Source: Leptoclinus maculatus (Eukaryota > Chordata > Actinopteri > Perciformes > Stichaeidae). From it: a stretch of 64,000 nucleotides of DNA. The stretch covers positions 64,501-128,500 of the forward strand of contig JAVDOI010000174.1 of assembly GCA_032191485.1 (NCBI GenBank), read 5' to 3'. The notes under the pieces were generated by a model. The model made no database searches, was not told where the DNA came from, and worked only from the letters and a program-made list of their open reading frames with translations. The position numbers and the translations under genes are program-made. Position 1 is the stretch's first letter; every line of letters starts with the position of its first letter. Below, piece by piece: positions 36,909 to 50,494 of the stretch.

Positions 36909-37292
36909 CATAGACTGTATATAAGAAGTGGACATAGTTATCGTGACGGCTGTGGTAATTGCAGCGACCTGTCAATCACAGTGAGCCCGCTGAAAAGCAT
37001 TCTCCGCTTTATTGTCTATTTGACTCTAAATGGACCATAATTTACTAAATGAACATCACGCTGTATTGAAGTAGACTTGAAACTAGTGATTGAGACCATA
37101 AACTCATCTTTACAATGTTTACTGAGGTAATAAATGAAGTGAGAAGTAAAGTCATTTTCTCATAGACTTCCACTCATCGGACTTCTTTTTGCAACTGGAG
37201 GAGTCGCCCCCTGCTGGTCAGTCAAGGGAATTCAAGTTTTAAGACACTTCCGCATTGGCTTCACTTGGCAGAAGCAGAAGTTGCAGCCTGGT
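36909..37292 (+). mobile_element. R3 element inserted into R1, flanked by 6-bp target duplication
   Basis: A 384-bp insertion starts 'catagactgtatataagaag' and ends 'gttgcagcctggt'. It is flanked by TGTACT at 36903-36908 and 37293-37298, the expected target-site duplication, and splits an R1 copy. No terminal inverted repeat and no coding frame were seen, so it is a non-autonomous element of unassigned class. Compared with the 43.1 kb copy it lacks about 100 bp internally between 'gtgacg' and 'gctgtggt'. Confidence 0.75.
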
Positions 37293-37437
37293 TGTACTTT
37301 GGGTTTAGAGCTAATTTGCTAACAAATTGAGCATGCTAACATTGCTAATAAACCTTATACCTTATAAACATCAGCATTATAAGCATGTTAGCATAATGAC
37401 ATTAGCGTTTAGCTTCAAGCAACACTGTGCATAAGTA
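37293..37437 (+). repeat. Dispersed repeat R1, right part of the interrupted copy
   Basis: Contains 'tttgggtttagagctaattt', 'gagcatgctaacattgctaa' and 'agcatgttagcataatgaca', matching the right half of the R1 copy at 17738-18160. Confidence 0.65.
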
Positions 37438-40400
37438 GAGTCATTAATGTGGCTGTATTTGTGATCAGGAATAGCCAAAATACAAAAGCAATACAGCAAT
37501 TTATATGTAACGTGTTTATTGATATAAAACTGTGCCATAAAAAGCCTTCACACAGTGGAAGAAAGTGAGTTTTGTTGCGATAGAATCTGTCCCGCATTCA
37601 GACAACATGGTGGAGATCCTGTGAGTTCCAGTTCAGATCTGATCCCTTTGCCAGTTAAAACCACCATTTACTGATTAGTTCCTATCAGTTCTCTGTGTGA
37701 CGACGGGGATGTGCACAGGGAGAGGTCTGTGTATCTCTTTGGGTATCTGAGCTATGTAAACTCACCGCTGTGGGTCAGGGCGCAACAACTTCTTCCCCCC
37801 TACTCTGCACGAGGAGACGATGGCACAGCTAAAGAATAACGGCTCTGGTCTGCAGGGTGAGTCACCGATAGTGTAATCACCAAGATGAGACAAGGAGGAA
37901 ACTGCCAGGGTGGCATGTCTTTATCATGGCTGCTCATCCATCACTCAACTGCAAGACGATGCAAGAAAGGCGGGCGAATATTCAGTGTAATCAAAATAAT
38001 GGCTATTGATCACGTCTTACCATCTGTCTGAAATGCCATTAAAGGCAACATTGGGTATTGCCAGTGCCAGGAAAGTCCTGATCTTGTTACAACTCGTCAA
38101 AAATGATTTACCCTCCTTGCTAAGAGAGGACTTGTTGATTGTGTATCACTGGTCCTGCTCCAAGTCCCCGACCCACCACACACTTCGTGCCCTGTGGCAC
38201 TGAATGGTTGCATCACTGGCTTGGCTCTACGTTAGAGCTTTTTTTTTTTAAGTGACTTTATGTGCATGGAGGAGATATCCACAACTACAATGGAGAGCCT
38301 GGAATAGGGGCTTTGCATAGGGGAATAGGGGCTGGTGTTGCCTGGAAAATCAGCAGACTTCACATGGAAGGTCTCAGTGGGTTAAATGAAGAGGTAAATT
38401 TGGATGGATACATTTTAAAAGTATTAATGATATGCAAAGACAAATATCAGGATTGGAAGCAGGGTGGGGAGCCACACATTACTAAATCACATATACAAAG
38501 CCAATGAAAACTTGAGGCAAAATGAGCCATGAATGCTTTCTTGTGCCACCAAATATTAGATTATGCAAGTGATCCTTTCAGTCAGCGATGGCTCGGAATT
38601 CGAGGAGGCACCGAAGGCCAAGTCGTGTCAAGCCGTCAACTCCTTTCGCCAGGTCGTCGCTGCGCGGTCTCTGCTGTTTGTGATTGATGAGCGTGGCTTG
38701 CACATGACCCAGCCCAGTGAGGAGCCTTCCTAGCACTGACCAACACTGAACACTACAGGGTTTTACTCAGCTTACATCATGGTAGGAAGAGCCATAACGG
38801 CACCCCATATGTCTTGAACGTTGATCATTTCTTGAGAGCAAAACAAGTATGCACCTTGAGATGGAGGGCTTGGACCCGGGTACTGTCTGTAAGGACTCAT
38901 TCAAATTTACATCTCGAACCGGATGGATTAAAGAGGGGAGTTTGAAACGGAGCATGGAAAAACATACCTGGGTCGATGCCTCATTGCAGTTTTCGATTTC
39001 AGCCGGGGGTTTGCCAGACATTCATCAGAGTTGCAACATAACCTACATTATGATGTTTTCATTAAGATAAACCTTCGTTCTGCTGGGTTCAATCCCAGCG
39101 TGGCAGCGTCGCAACTCCATCTTCGGGCGCCAACTTTGAGCGTCACACCTGATTTCATTGACAACTACAATGATTTCATTTCATATACTGTAATTACTGC
39201 AATCACAATATTGTCTCAAAGCCAGAGAAACGGTGTGGTGCAGGGTCTAAACAAAACACACACACAAGGACGGGTTTGTGGCTGAAAATCCTGTTTGCTT
39301 ACACTGCAAATGTTGGCTTTAATAATTTCCGTAGAAACTGTCATGCATCATGTTTTTTCTGCTTTGGAATCTTTAGGTGGAATCGCTTAAAGATGACAAA
39401 TCACTGGCAGAAGTTGGAGACGGAGACAGTGAGATAACAGAGAGGTACCGAGAGTGTGGGAAGGGAAGACGAAGTGAGAGAGAGCCGATTGGGCCTTTCT
39501 GTTTATCTGAGTGCGTGTAGAACTTTTGTGCAGTGGGGGAAGTTTTGAGCTCTGAATTATCTACATTGTTTAAAATCCCCATCCCTCTTGTGTCTTGGCA
39601 GACGAGGCACAGGCCGGGGTGTCCATGAGAGTGACTGTAAATGAAACATTCCACGCTGAGTTCAGGACGGGGTTCTTCTTGACTCATCGTCCGTCACTGC
39701 ATGAAGCTCGCTCTCTGCTAGTGAAGCAGCCCATTCTTCTGTCCATGGTGAGCCGGGCAGTAAATTGTCAGGGCGCTCATTGTTGAAAGTTCCATCACCT
39801 CCTTAGATGCCTCTATCTCCCTCTACCTCTTGTGAACATCTGCAGTGATGGCCCACAGTGCGCGGTGCACAGCCTTGGCTGAAGGGTTTGTGAACCCAAG
39901 TGAATTATTTTAAGATATAATCAAAAGTAAACACCTGCATGAGTTTTGCCATTGTATCAGAACAAGTCTCCTTGTGCTCTGCTGAAACTGAAGACAAACT
40001 GGGAGAAAAGCGGTTCGGATTCAGGCAAGCAACTCCTTTTTTTTTAACATTTATTTATCCAAGTAAATGTATTGCTGAGCGTGCATGCTCTTTTTCATCA
40101 ACACATTTACACATGGGAGATCCCCAGTACAAACAATACTGTTGGTAGCTAAGCAGATGTGCCTTGCTCAAGGGCACCGGAAAGAGGGAAGGGTGAGAGT
40201 CATCGAGAGATATTCTCCTCCACGGTGAATCCAGAGATGCTTCGGGCATTTGGGTGAAAGATAAACTTCTTCTGGAGGTTGTCACATGGTGTGCGTCTGA
40301 GTCTGGCTCTTAATTTTGAGGTGTTTATGTGGCTAATTCTTCATAATGCATTTTGGAGAGGAGTGAAAAGCTCTCCTCAGGGAGTGAACGGGCCCAGTAG

Positions 40401-40507
40401 CCCTCACATCTGAAGAGCGGCCTAATGGGAAAGCAAACACAGTGATTACCAAGGCCCCTTTACAAGGAGCAGCCTGCAGTGAGAGTGGACTGCTTTACCT
40501 GAACAAG

Positions 40508-40510
<3 letters not shown>

Positions 40511-40559
<49 letters not shown>
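40511..40559. repeat. (GT)24 microsatellite
   Basis: Perfect alternating GT over 49 bases on the plus strand, intergenic. Confidence 0.97.
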
Positions 40560-40560
<1 letters not shown>

Positions 40561-43044
40561 ACTTTCATGTTCATGTAGTACATGTAGTTGACGGAATCTC
40601 AATGAGTTTGTGTCTAGTTTCTTCATTTTGAATATGAAAAGATAGCCAGGCCTAGAACTTTCCCCAAGACTTCATGTGATGGCCTTCAGTTAGTAAACGT
40701 ATCAGTGCAACATAACTTAAAGTCAAATGTGTTAAAAGCTGTTAATCACTGCGGAATACACCTAAGGGGTTGTGATTTTAACGTACTGGTGGCCTGTATG
40801 GGGATTTGGGACGCTGGCCATGTAGGTGCAGGATGTCTTCCCTCCTCTCTCGCTCCTTTTGTCTCGTCACCTCAGAGTTAAATATGTACACACAAAAAAG
40901 ACCTAGACAGCCAAAAGAGCAGATCCTAATTGTAAGCACATACTCGTATGCAGTATATTTACAGAACCGAATATAGAAGACAACATAAAAGACACCAAAT
41001 CGTAATCCTAAATATTGCACCCACACACTGCATTCACTATACAGGTAAGAGCTCATAATGTTAGCAGCATCCTGCCACTGCATGTTTCTATGGATATGAT
41101 TAAAACACCCAAAAACCCAAATTAATGGAAATCCTGTATTTTATCTAATGTTTGAGAAACTGTACAATTGTTTGGATTAGTAAATATTTGCAGCATATAA
41201 ATGACTACATTTGTATTATCTATTTACTTTGCATTTACATACATATTTCATATTCATTCTTTTAGTCCTTTTTAAATGATTCCCAGCATGGCAGCCTCGT
41301 GCTGTGGTGTGCCATGTCTCCTCAGGGACCGCTGCAGTTGCATAGAGGGGCTTTCTCTGCAGCACACGGGCCCTCTTCACTCTGTGTTGACTTAGTAAAT
41401 TACTTGGGATGTCAGGGCCCAACCACAGCTTATCCTCGGAGGGGGAGATGGGGGAGGGACGCAGTGTGGCGGTGAGAAAAAGAGGGAGTGTGAGAGAGAG
41501 AGGGAGAGAAATTATTGTTGAGGGCTGGAGCGCAAAACTGAAACACTGAAAGCTTCAGGTATAGGAGTCAAAGTGTAGGTTTTGGAACTGAAGACCCGAG
41601 TCAAGGATGAAATAATAATGCGACACATTGATGTCTTCTCCATAGGAAAAGACTACAACATATACAAAAAAACCAGATGGAAGATTTAAAGTTTCTTTGT
41701 TGCTACAAATAGAAAAAAAGGTTCCCTCTGACAACAGAACTTTGTGATGCTGGGAAAGCAAAAAAAAAAGAAGTTAGGACCTGTTTCTGAGTTAGGGACT
41801 AAATAATTCAAAACATGCAAACCGGTAATCTTTAATCCCTTCATTATATGTATGAGACAAACACATTGAAATGTTAATGGAAAAAGGCCCCTCACATTTT
41901 TTCTCCGTGTTGTAATGTGTCATTTTTAGAATGTTGCACCTCACAACAAAGGTTTGTTGGGTCCATCCCCCCCCCCGTCGCTCGTGTGCAGCCGATCCAG
42001 GTGGATGGAGGAGGCCAGTCAGAAAGAGTCCTGCAGGGCACGCGGCTGTATGGTATGCACGCTGGGCGCTCAGGGCTGTCTGTGCCGCAGCCTGTCTGCA
42101 GTCAGCCGAGCAGTCTGCACACCTGTGGGCCCTTCAGCTTAGTCTTGTTTGCTTTGACACCTCGGATGCTGTCTCCTTCAACAACACATCTTTCATCCTC
42201 GCCATCAACTTCATCAACCCCTCGCCCACCGCCTCTTCTTCCCCCAACCCACTTTGTTTTGTGTCGTTCTCCTTCCTAAATCCAGCAACTTTGAAAATCC
42301 CAATTTGTTTTACATCATTTATCGGTTTTGGCGGAAAAATGTATGAAAAGAATTATGCAAACTTAACGTTAATGTGCAGCAACTTATTCTTTGACAGTAG
42401 GTTTTCTATTTTCTCAGGCTAGTGTGCTCCAAATGTGTTGAATTATGGGGTGAAACCGGCTTTTTGTTTGATTCATAATGGCCTGGTTCCATCAACGCTT
42501 GCACTCAGTGCTATTCTCAGTCCCTTACACTTCATTGGCTTCTCACATTTTTTTCTTTTCCTAATTTTTTTTCCCCTCCATTTTCCCCTTCATCTGTCCT
42601 CAGATCACGCTAAGCCTTTGATAGGGATGGTGGTGGCGGGGCATGGGAGCGGTGGGGGTGGAGGGTGATGTCTGATTGTGGGTCGGGGTGTCAGTGGCTC
42701 CCCAGGACCTTCTCCTCTGAAAGGATGTGACTGGATCCCTGGCAAAGTGAAGAAAAAAAGAGCTCTCAAAGAATTGCTTTGTGTGCAATCATCAAGCCAT
42801 GGTAGTGCCACAACCGCCTTGTCTAATTTGTCATAACATGCTTTGCCATTTGTTGACATCCCCTGTCCACCTTTAAAGGGAGGTTTCACCACTTTGCCAC
42901 GCCTCTGCAGGTCTTTGAGTCTGACTGGTGGTGGCGGTGGGGATGGGGCAGATTTGGGGAGTAATAGAGGACATTAAAATTATTAACCCAAGTCTTCATG
43001 TTTGAATCTCAACACAATTTAACAATATATCTAATATTTTTTAA

Positions 43045-43345
43045 AGGATTTGTCGGACATTTTGGGATATATGCATATTCGCTTTATTAAGTGGACGTAG
43101 TCATCTTGACGTCACCCATTGAGCCTCGATTATGGCGATTTTGCAATCGCCATCTTGGAATACGGCCATGTTACCATATTTGTGGAGAAGTGACGTAGTG
43201 ACGCCGGATACGGCTCTGGTAGCTGCAGCAACCTGTCAATCACAAGGTAACCCCGCCCTAAAGCATACCCTGCTTTATGGTCTATTTGACTCTAAATGGG
43301 ACCATAACTTACTAAATGAACATAACGTAAAGGTAAAGGTTGAGC
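43045..43345 (+). repeat. Composite of R4 left end and R3 copy
   Basis: Bases 43045-43087 match the R4 left end ('ggacattttgggatatatgc' and 'attcgcttt'). From 43088 the sequence follows R3 ('agtggacgtagtcatcttga'), including an internal block around 43120-43215 that is absent from the 36.9 kb copy, and stops after 'ctaaatgaacataacg'. Confidence 0.6.
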
Positions 43346-45227
43346 AAACTTCACGTTTTCTGGTAGTTTGTTCTCGATGTGTGGTGCATAAAATCTGACT
43401 GCTGTCTCTTCATGTTTAGTTTTGACTTTGGAGACGCTAAGTAAACCCGTTCCAGATGATCTGAGTGGTCTTGACGGTTCATAACGAGAGACCTGTAAAG
43501 ACAGCATTACAGTAGACGAGCCTGTAAAAGATGAACGTTTGGACAAGATTTTCTAAGACTATAGCTTTCCTTTCCTTTCCTTTGTTTCTTCATCTAACCC
43601 CGGTCCCGCTCTCAGAGCTACAGCACACAGAGCTGAGGCAGCTTCAGTAGAATAGCAGGTCTTTGCTCTGATACAGACATTCAAAACTAATGCCATTTAA
43701 GAAGCTCTCCGACACTGGACATTCACATAACCTGGCTTCTAACGTTTTCCAGCCGGTGGAGAGGAGAGGGGGAGGGCGGCAACAAGAGCCTCTTTCAGGG
43801 CATTTCAGCGCGGATTACAGCGGCTGACTGCTCCCCTCGTTTGAACAATGTGACCACAAGGCCTTTATGATTTGTAGCTTTGCTGTATTCGGCAGATCTA
43901 ATAAATCATTAAACCACCTTATTCACCACCGAAGAAACAAGGGAGAAAGATTAGAACTGCATGAGAACCATATGCAGAGATAGGAAGGAAGAAGGTGGGG
44001 GGCAGAGGAGGAGATATGTTCACTATCTTAGTCATAAATATTGCATTCGGGATTCATGTGACAAGCTAGAATTTAGATTTACGTTTTGCGTTAGTAGAAT
44101 TAGACTTCAGCCCAATAAAAGTGAAACATTGATAAGGCAGTCGTCTTTTCAATAGAGGGCACCATAGTGTGATTACAGATGCAGAGTTAGTCAGAGTACG
44201 CAGGATTGATGAAGGAAAGAATCATGAGATGTGTTTACTGTTGGCCTGTCCAGTTGCTTTCCCGTGGCATCTGGCATGTTGGTGAGTGGTGTGATTTAGG
44301 GATCTATTAATCTACCTCTATGTTATTCTGGTAATGTGCAGTGAGCGACCGGAGGAGAGTTATGTGATGAGTAACTGCTTTGTGCCGGACTTATTTAAAG
44401 CCGGAGCTCAGCAGTCAGACTCTTCAAGGGAAAGTACAAAGCCTTGCCTGGTGGTCTGCACACATGCCTAGATGATCTGCCCAAAACAGCCTGGATGGTG
44501 GGGTGGCAGAGACACACCTGCTTTGTCAACACCATCTTCCTCACTACTGCGGCCAACTGAAAATCCAGCCTCTATAATTGCAAAGACTGTAAGGCACCAT
44601 AGATTTGGAGTAGCCTCGGTTTAAGAATACTGGATGCTTCATCACTGAATTTGATTCAGGTGTGGAGATCATTTCCTGTCGTTTGTTACTAGTTTAGGTC
44701 TAAAAATGTTTGATCTTGCAATATGAAATGTATTAATTCCTTATTGAATTTGTGGGTACTGAAACCGAAAGAGCAATACAATGTATTATTGGAAATGAAG
44801 ATAAAAAATATGTATATAAATATAAAAAAAATAAGAAACACACATAAACAGTAGGCCTATCAGTAGTATATATATATAACAAGACCAATGTTATGAGCCA
44901 CAGGCTACAAGTTATTTTCAATGAAAACCGGTGACATGAAGCTACAAACTGATGTCTAACACTTGTCATTGTACAAATCAAAGTGGAGCTTGTCTCAACT
45001 TTTTCTCAATCATGTGTTTTTGTTTCCCCCTGTACTGTTCCGTCAATTCCATTAGCCGGTTCCCAGAGCAGTTTAGAAACAAGACTTGATTTAACATCAA
45101 GAGCTTGAGCAATACTTCAATGGCGACTCAGCGGCAATGCAGTTTGCAACACGTGGCCGTTATGTTGCTTTTGTTGCTTGTGGTGTGAACATAACATAAG
45201 AGTCTACAGCCATGGTAGGGGCTCTGT

Positions 45228-45598
45228 CAGGCTAAATGCTAACACATCTTTGTTTAGCGTGTTAACATGCTAACAATTGCTCATTAGTATGAAAAACGAA
45301 CTACAACCGAGGCACAAATGTCAATCTCATTGCGATGGTAAAAGAAAAGTTAGTTGATCACCAAAGTTGATAGGATTCATCATCTGGGGAGCATGAAAGT
45401 CTATACAAAATGAAGTACCATTGCATCAGGTAGATTTCACTTAAGAGAAGACTTTGACACACTGGTGGCGCTAGACAAAAAGATAGATGCTCATCATCCC
45501 CTGGGAACCATGTACAAAATGTAGTGGCAATCTATCCAATAGTTGTAATAGAGATATTTCATTCTGGATCAAAGCGGTGGACCGACCAACATTTTTGC
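45228..45598 (-). repeat. Dispersed repeat R1 (antisense copy, two related monomers)
   Basis: Begins with GCTAACAC and GCTAACAATTGC words. It then carries two related blocks ('catcatctggggagcatgaa' near 45378 and 'catcatcccctgggaaccat' near 45492), each followed by 'tacaaaatg' text, and ends 'gcggtggaccgaccaacatt'. Same family and orientation as the copy at 11531-11806. Confidence 0.65.
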
Positions 45599-46689
45599 AA
45601 GTCAAAATCTTTTACACCTCACCTGTGTTTCTTCTTTGTTTTCTGCTGCTTGTATCTAAGAAACCAGAAACCCCTGACGTTCCTCCAGAACATCCACCTG
45701 GATCCCACAATGACCCCGGTTTATCACCTTTGACCTCTGGACACTGGAGTCCCACCACCTGAGCGGTGTGTTGTCCCCCGGTGTTCACCTGATGTTTGGA
45801 TAGACTACCTGCTTCTCAAAACATAAGGAGACATGGCGGGGCAGGTCACCAAAGAGAGAGCAAAACAAAGAGTCAGATTTCACAGACCCTCTATCAATCA
45901 AACATCTTAGAAGCACAATCATGCTCACCTTCAGGAATCCCATCGACTTCAAAGGGAAACGTGTGAGGGATTTTTCCTCGCTTCTGAACATGGGATTGTT
46001 GTAGATCAGCAGCAGTGTTTATCGTCCTTTGTCGCTACTTGACACAACCAGAGGATGTTAGAAAGACTGTGGTGCACTAATATGGAATTAATTCAACGTG
46101 AAAATAGTAGTGCAGAAAATTAATCCTTTGTCTTCCATTTCTACAAAGTAATACTTAAGACTGCGCAGCAAGCATGGGCAAGCTCTTGTACATTCCCAAA
46201 CATAAATTATGGCAGGACAAATGAATTCACCTACTGTTCTTCGTGTTACCAAAAGCTGCCATGTCTGCTTTGTATACAGCACGCTGATTAAATGACTGGA
46301 CTGAAATACACGGGCATTGTTCTGGAGTGAAGATCAAGAGAGGTTTGTGCGTGTGATTGATCTGTAACTTATTCAGCTTGCTTGTTCCGGGAGGCTAAGT
46401 ATGGAGTTTAGCTTACTGGACCACAGATTCAGCTGACTCCTAAAGCTTGTCTAGGAGGGTGTTTGTGAGCATATTCTACTCAAATGTTTATGAAGTGAAT
46501 AAAACCTAAAAAAAAATTGTATTACGTAATAGTCTTTCTAAAATGATATGGATAGATTCTTGTTTTCAGGTGGTACAATCTCTCCACGCTATGGCTGAGG
46601 TTGATGGACCAGTTTGCTTTGAAAAGGGATCTTTGGCCAAATTGTTTATTGATATACTCATCAGTCTGTGGCTACGTATGGAAGTCTGT

Positions 46690-47000
46690 TTTCCTCCTCA
46701 CCACCTCAGCCACCCCATCTCTCTCACCCATCCACCCATCCACCCACCACACACCACCCGCCTCGCCTTGGCCGTGCACCTGTCTGTAGCAGGCAGCTGT
46801 GGGTGGGCGGGTCTTGGCTGTCAGTGGAACATTCCACAGAAGAAGTCACCCCGTTAATCCCTTGAGTTTAGGCCCGACAACCCCCCACCTCCTTCCCTAC
46901 CTCCAGTACCCCTCATTGCTTCTCTCCCTCTTTCTCCCATCGTTGCCCCTTCCTCGCGGCTCTCCCTCTCAGCCCTGGTCAGGCTCAAATGGGATACTGC
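46690..47000. repeat. Pyrimidine-rich low-complexity stretch
   Basis: Plus strand dominated by C and T, with CCACCCAT-type words at 46725-46760 and CTCCCTCTTTCTCCC-type words near 46920-46980. Several overlapping proline/serine-rich open frames are a by-product of this composition and are not called as genes. Confidence 0.7.
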
Positions 47001-47879
47001 TATGTCAAAGGCAGACACTGTGAGAATGAGATTAAAGGACGAGTACCCCCCACATGCACACTCACCCTCCAGCTCCCACGCCCAGAGGTTTTAATCCCCC
47101 CAAATATTCAACAATGAATGCAAATATTGTTATGTCCAGATCTGCAGGTTTGTTTTGGAGGAAAAAGGTGGACACAGTCCTAAGTGGACACAGAATGCAC
47201 CACTGTAACTCTTTAAAGATGCCGTCTATTTCAAGTGCATTACTGTAACATGAAATGTGAAATTTGTATATTGTATATAACCTGTATATGGTCAATGCTC
47301 TACACATTTTCAGAATTTTGTTTTCTAGTCTATAATTAGTGGGTGTTTAGAGGTGTGAAGGCCATGCACACATACACAACTCTGTCTTTTGTCTAGTGGA
47401 AATTTCACTCCTCTAATTGCCCATATCACTCTCTCAGTGTCACAGTTTTTTTTCTCTCCCACTGTTTATTAACTGTGTTTCAAACAAGAGTCTCTTTATC
47501 ACCCCGGGAAATTCTGATGCCGGGCCAGATCCCGAACTTGGCAGCCACCCCATTCAGCTGGAACACATAAATGAGAAAAGCTGCACAATTCGCCTTACGA
47601 GCACAGAAGACAGCATTCCCTTCGGTTTTCCCTTAACACTGCAGACACTCTATCTCGAGCGTAACATTTTATCTTGCTTAGTTGGCTGTTTGGCAGGAAC
47701 GACTAATGCTGTTTGAGTCCATGGCAAACAAAGGAGGCTGATTTAACAGTAGTTTCTATGCATTTGATTCACTAAAGGGGAAAATATCATATGGCCTTAT
47801 GTATATACAGAACAACTTCAAGAGTTCTGCCTATTCCAGACAAAACCACTAATGACACATAATGTGGTTTGTAAAAAGG

Positions 47880-48452
47880 TCCAGTTGTGTTTGTTTTAAA
47901 CATTTTTGGAAAATACACTCATTCGCTTTCTTGGCGGTAAATGAAATCATTAATACCACTTCGATGTCTGTATGATGAATATGAGTTAGCTTAGCATAAA
48001 GACTGGAAACTAAGGATAGCAAACAGCTAGCCAGGCTTACCAGAGGCACATCTAAAGCTCACTAAACAAATGATATCTCTTTTCTTTAATCTGTACAAAA
48101 ACAAAATGTAATGTTGGGGTTATGTCTGGAATTTCTTAGCCGAGAGCAGTAACTTCCTAAGAGTTTCTGCCTTTTGCCCAGCGAAGAAGTAGCCCCGCAC
48201 ATAAACTCATGTGAAAGCAGCATAACTATTTGTACTCATTGGTTTTGTACCAATAAACAAAGAAGATATGTTGATTAGTGACATTTTGAGGTGCTGGTTG
48301 CTGGATTTTGTCACCTTTAGCTGTTTCCAGTCTTTATGCTAAGCTAATTGTCAGATGGCCATTTGCCGTATATTTAATGTACTGACATGTCAGTGCTAAC
48401 TGATGACAAAAAAGCAAACATGGGTTTTTCTTAAAACGTCAAACTATTGCTT
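47880..48452. mobile_element. R4 palindromic (MITE-like) element, full-length copy
   Basis: The left arm contains 'gttagcttagcataaagact' with 'ggaaac' (about 47985-48010) and the right arm contains 'ctgtttccagtctttatgct' with 'aagctaat' (about 48322-48349), its reverse complement. The outer ends are also complementary (left 'cattcgctttcttgg', right 'aaaaaagcaaac'). Internal arms with 'taatctgtacaaaaac' and 'ggttttgtaccaataaa' pair likewise. The whole is a long imperfect inverted repeat of about 570 bp with no coding capacity, resembling a common teleost element. Confidence 0.75.
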
Positions 48453-50494
48453 ACCCACAATAAATAAGGTAATATGGGGGATAGAGTTTGTGAAAAGGCT
48501 CCTTGTGCGAGTGCACCTACTCCCATGCAAACACTTAGCACCACTTGTTTTTCTTTTGCACGCCGTCCATTAAAAAGTCACACCTCCTCTAGCAATTAAT
48601 TTTCTTGAGTGTAATGGCCGGCGGTGTCCTGCCGCGCTGGCAGGACTGCTGGGGTGTTTGGGCCACACCAGGGGAAGCAGTAAGAGAGTGAGAGAGGGTC
48701 CCAGGGTGCAGGCCGTCCCCACGCTGTTTACCCACAGACCAGAGCCCCTCCAAGGGCCAGGGGGAAGCGGCAGCTGGGCCAGAGGCTATTAAAGACCTGA
48801 TGGCTTTTGACAGTAATTTCTTCATGAGTCCACAGCTCGTGAAGCCTGCCAGTGGTCAGATCGGGTGCCTCCTCTTGCCCATTAAAGCACACAAACTGTG
48901 CCCACAAATCCCGCTCAATGGTATCTCTGTGCTCAGGGAGTGTGTTTGTGCATGTGTGAGTGTGACAAGTGAGGACGCAGGACTGAAGAGCAGTGGAGGG
49001 GGAGGCCTCGCCAATCGGGAGGCAGTCCCAGTTACCGCGCCAAAAGGTTTGGATGCTTTTCTATAGCTACTCCATCAGTTCAGGCACGAGTCCAAGCCAT
49101 CAGCAGAACATATTCGGAAAACCATGCCCTGACATCCAGCCAAATCGTAAAAGGTGTTTATGTGCATCTCAGCCCACGGGAGTAGAAATCACACATGACA
49201 AGGGTTAAGCATTGTGTTGGGCGGAGGTTGGGGCTTCAGCAGCGGTCGAGGAGCTAGAGTTGGCTAGAGGTTTAGATGGAGGTTGATGAGTTTGCTGGAC
49301 AAGGAGAGCAGCAGTAAGGTGTAGCTTCTGCACTGCTACACCTGTAACCAGCACAGCCACAGGAACAGATTGCATTGCCGTTTGGGAAAAGCAAATGTTA
49401 TTCTGGGCACGGTACTAACATCACCTTCGAGGGGATTTATGTCGAAGGGACACTGGTGGAAATTAGGAACATTGCAAAGAGGTGGAGCTATATTGTGAGT
49501 TTATAATTTGAAGACTTTGTAATAGCAAGCAAATAAAGAACACCAAATGATTTTAGACACATAGAAAGGCTTGGTTAGCAGTATACTTATGAAGTGGGAT
49601 AAAAACGTAAACATCCTTGCAGCATAGCACTTGCTTCAGATTTAACTTCCCTTTGCTGTGGATGGAGAAAGGGCTTAAGAAGGCCATAGGTTATCCATCT
49701 CTAATCCATCATTATAGAGCAAGCAGTCATAATCTCTCTTGTGTGTTCCCCTGGGGTGTTAAAACCAGACCATTGGGCTGGATTATATATATGAGAAAGG
49801 AGACCGATGTGTTAATCATAAATTAGAGGCTATGCCTGAGTGAACAGGTCAGTCTGAGGTCAGTCGCTCAGCCCTATAGGGGACTTTCTGTGTGAAAAGC
49901 CACGGCTTACCACTTCGTAGCCCCAACGTAATCAGGCACGAACAATGTACAGTAGTATAATGTGTCAAGGCTGCCCTGAGCCGAACGTCATTCTTTAAGA
50001 AAGAATCCGTTCAAACTTCACTGACTGTTAAAGTATACATTTACTTCATACATGTAAGTATACCTTATGCAAATACACATGTTCACATACACGCACTGGC
50101 TCATATAACGCCCTTTTAATAGGCACTCGTACTACGCACAGCCAAGATTGGTCCATTTATCTGTCTTCAGTCTATGAGGGAAATCTGTGACGAGAACAGA
50201 CATAAGTACCATCCATTTTTTCCAATTCTTAAATGTGGCCTGAAGGGAATTGGCAAGCTGTCTGAAAATGGGATGATACACGACCTTTGCTATGTATGAC
50301 TAATACTTGGCTCATAAAGACTGTGTCAACAAGGTGTTTTATTGAAGACAGCAAGAAAACACTAAATGGCAAAGACATTACAAGATTTATATAAGGAGAA
50401 GTAAAACATGAAAGACTAATTGGATTGGAGAGAAACAAAGGAATTTGCTGACCCAATTAACTTTTGACACATTAAGACCGGCAGAACCACAGAG

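Larger units (their letters stand above)
27231..50494. other. Intergenic region between dact2 and smoc2
   Basis: About 23 kb lying upstream of the dact2 promoter and downstream of the smoc2 3' end. No gene is recognised. It contains GT microsatellites (30396, 40511), a MITE-like element and a partial second copy (32615-33216), dispersed repeats R1, R3 and R4 (36.1-37.4, 43.0-43.3, 45.2-45.6 and 47.9-48.5 kb), a pyrimidine-rich stretch (46690-47000) and GC-richer segments near 28.8, 34.4 and 42.0 kb that could be regulatory. Confidence 0.6.

Noticed and set aside
39080..39110. B-box-like GGTTCAATCCC in a small hairpin
   Set aside because: The stem-loop has a six-base pair stem and six-base loop, not a normal T-arm, and there is no A-box at a suitable distance.
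41931..42422. A 163-residue plus-strand open frame in a GC-richer patch
   Set aside because: Overlaps another frame of similar length, has low-complexity Ser/Pro content and matches nothing I recognise.
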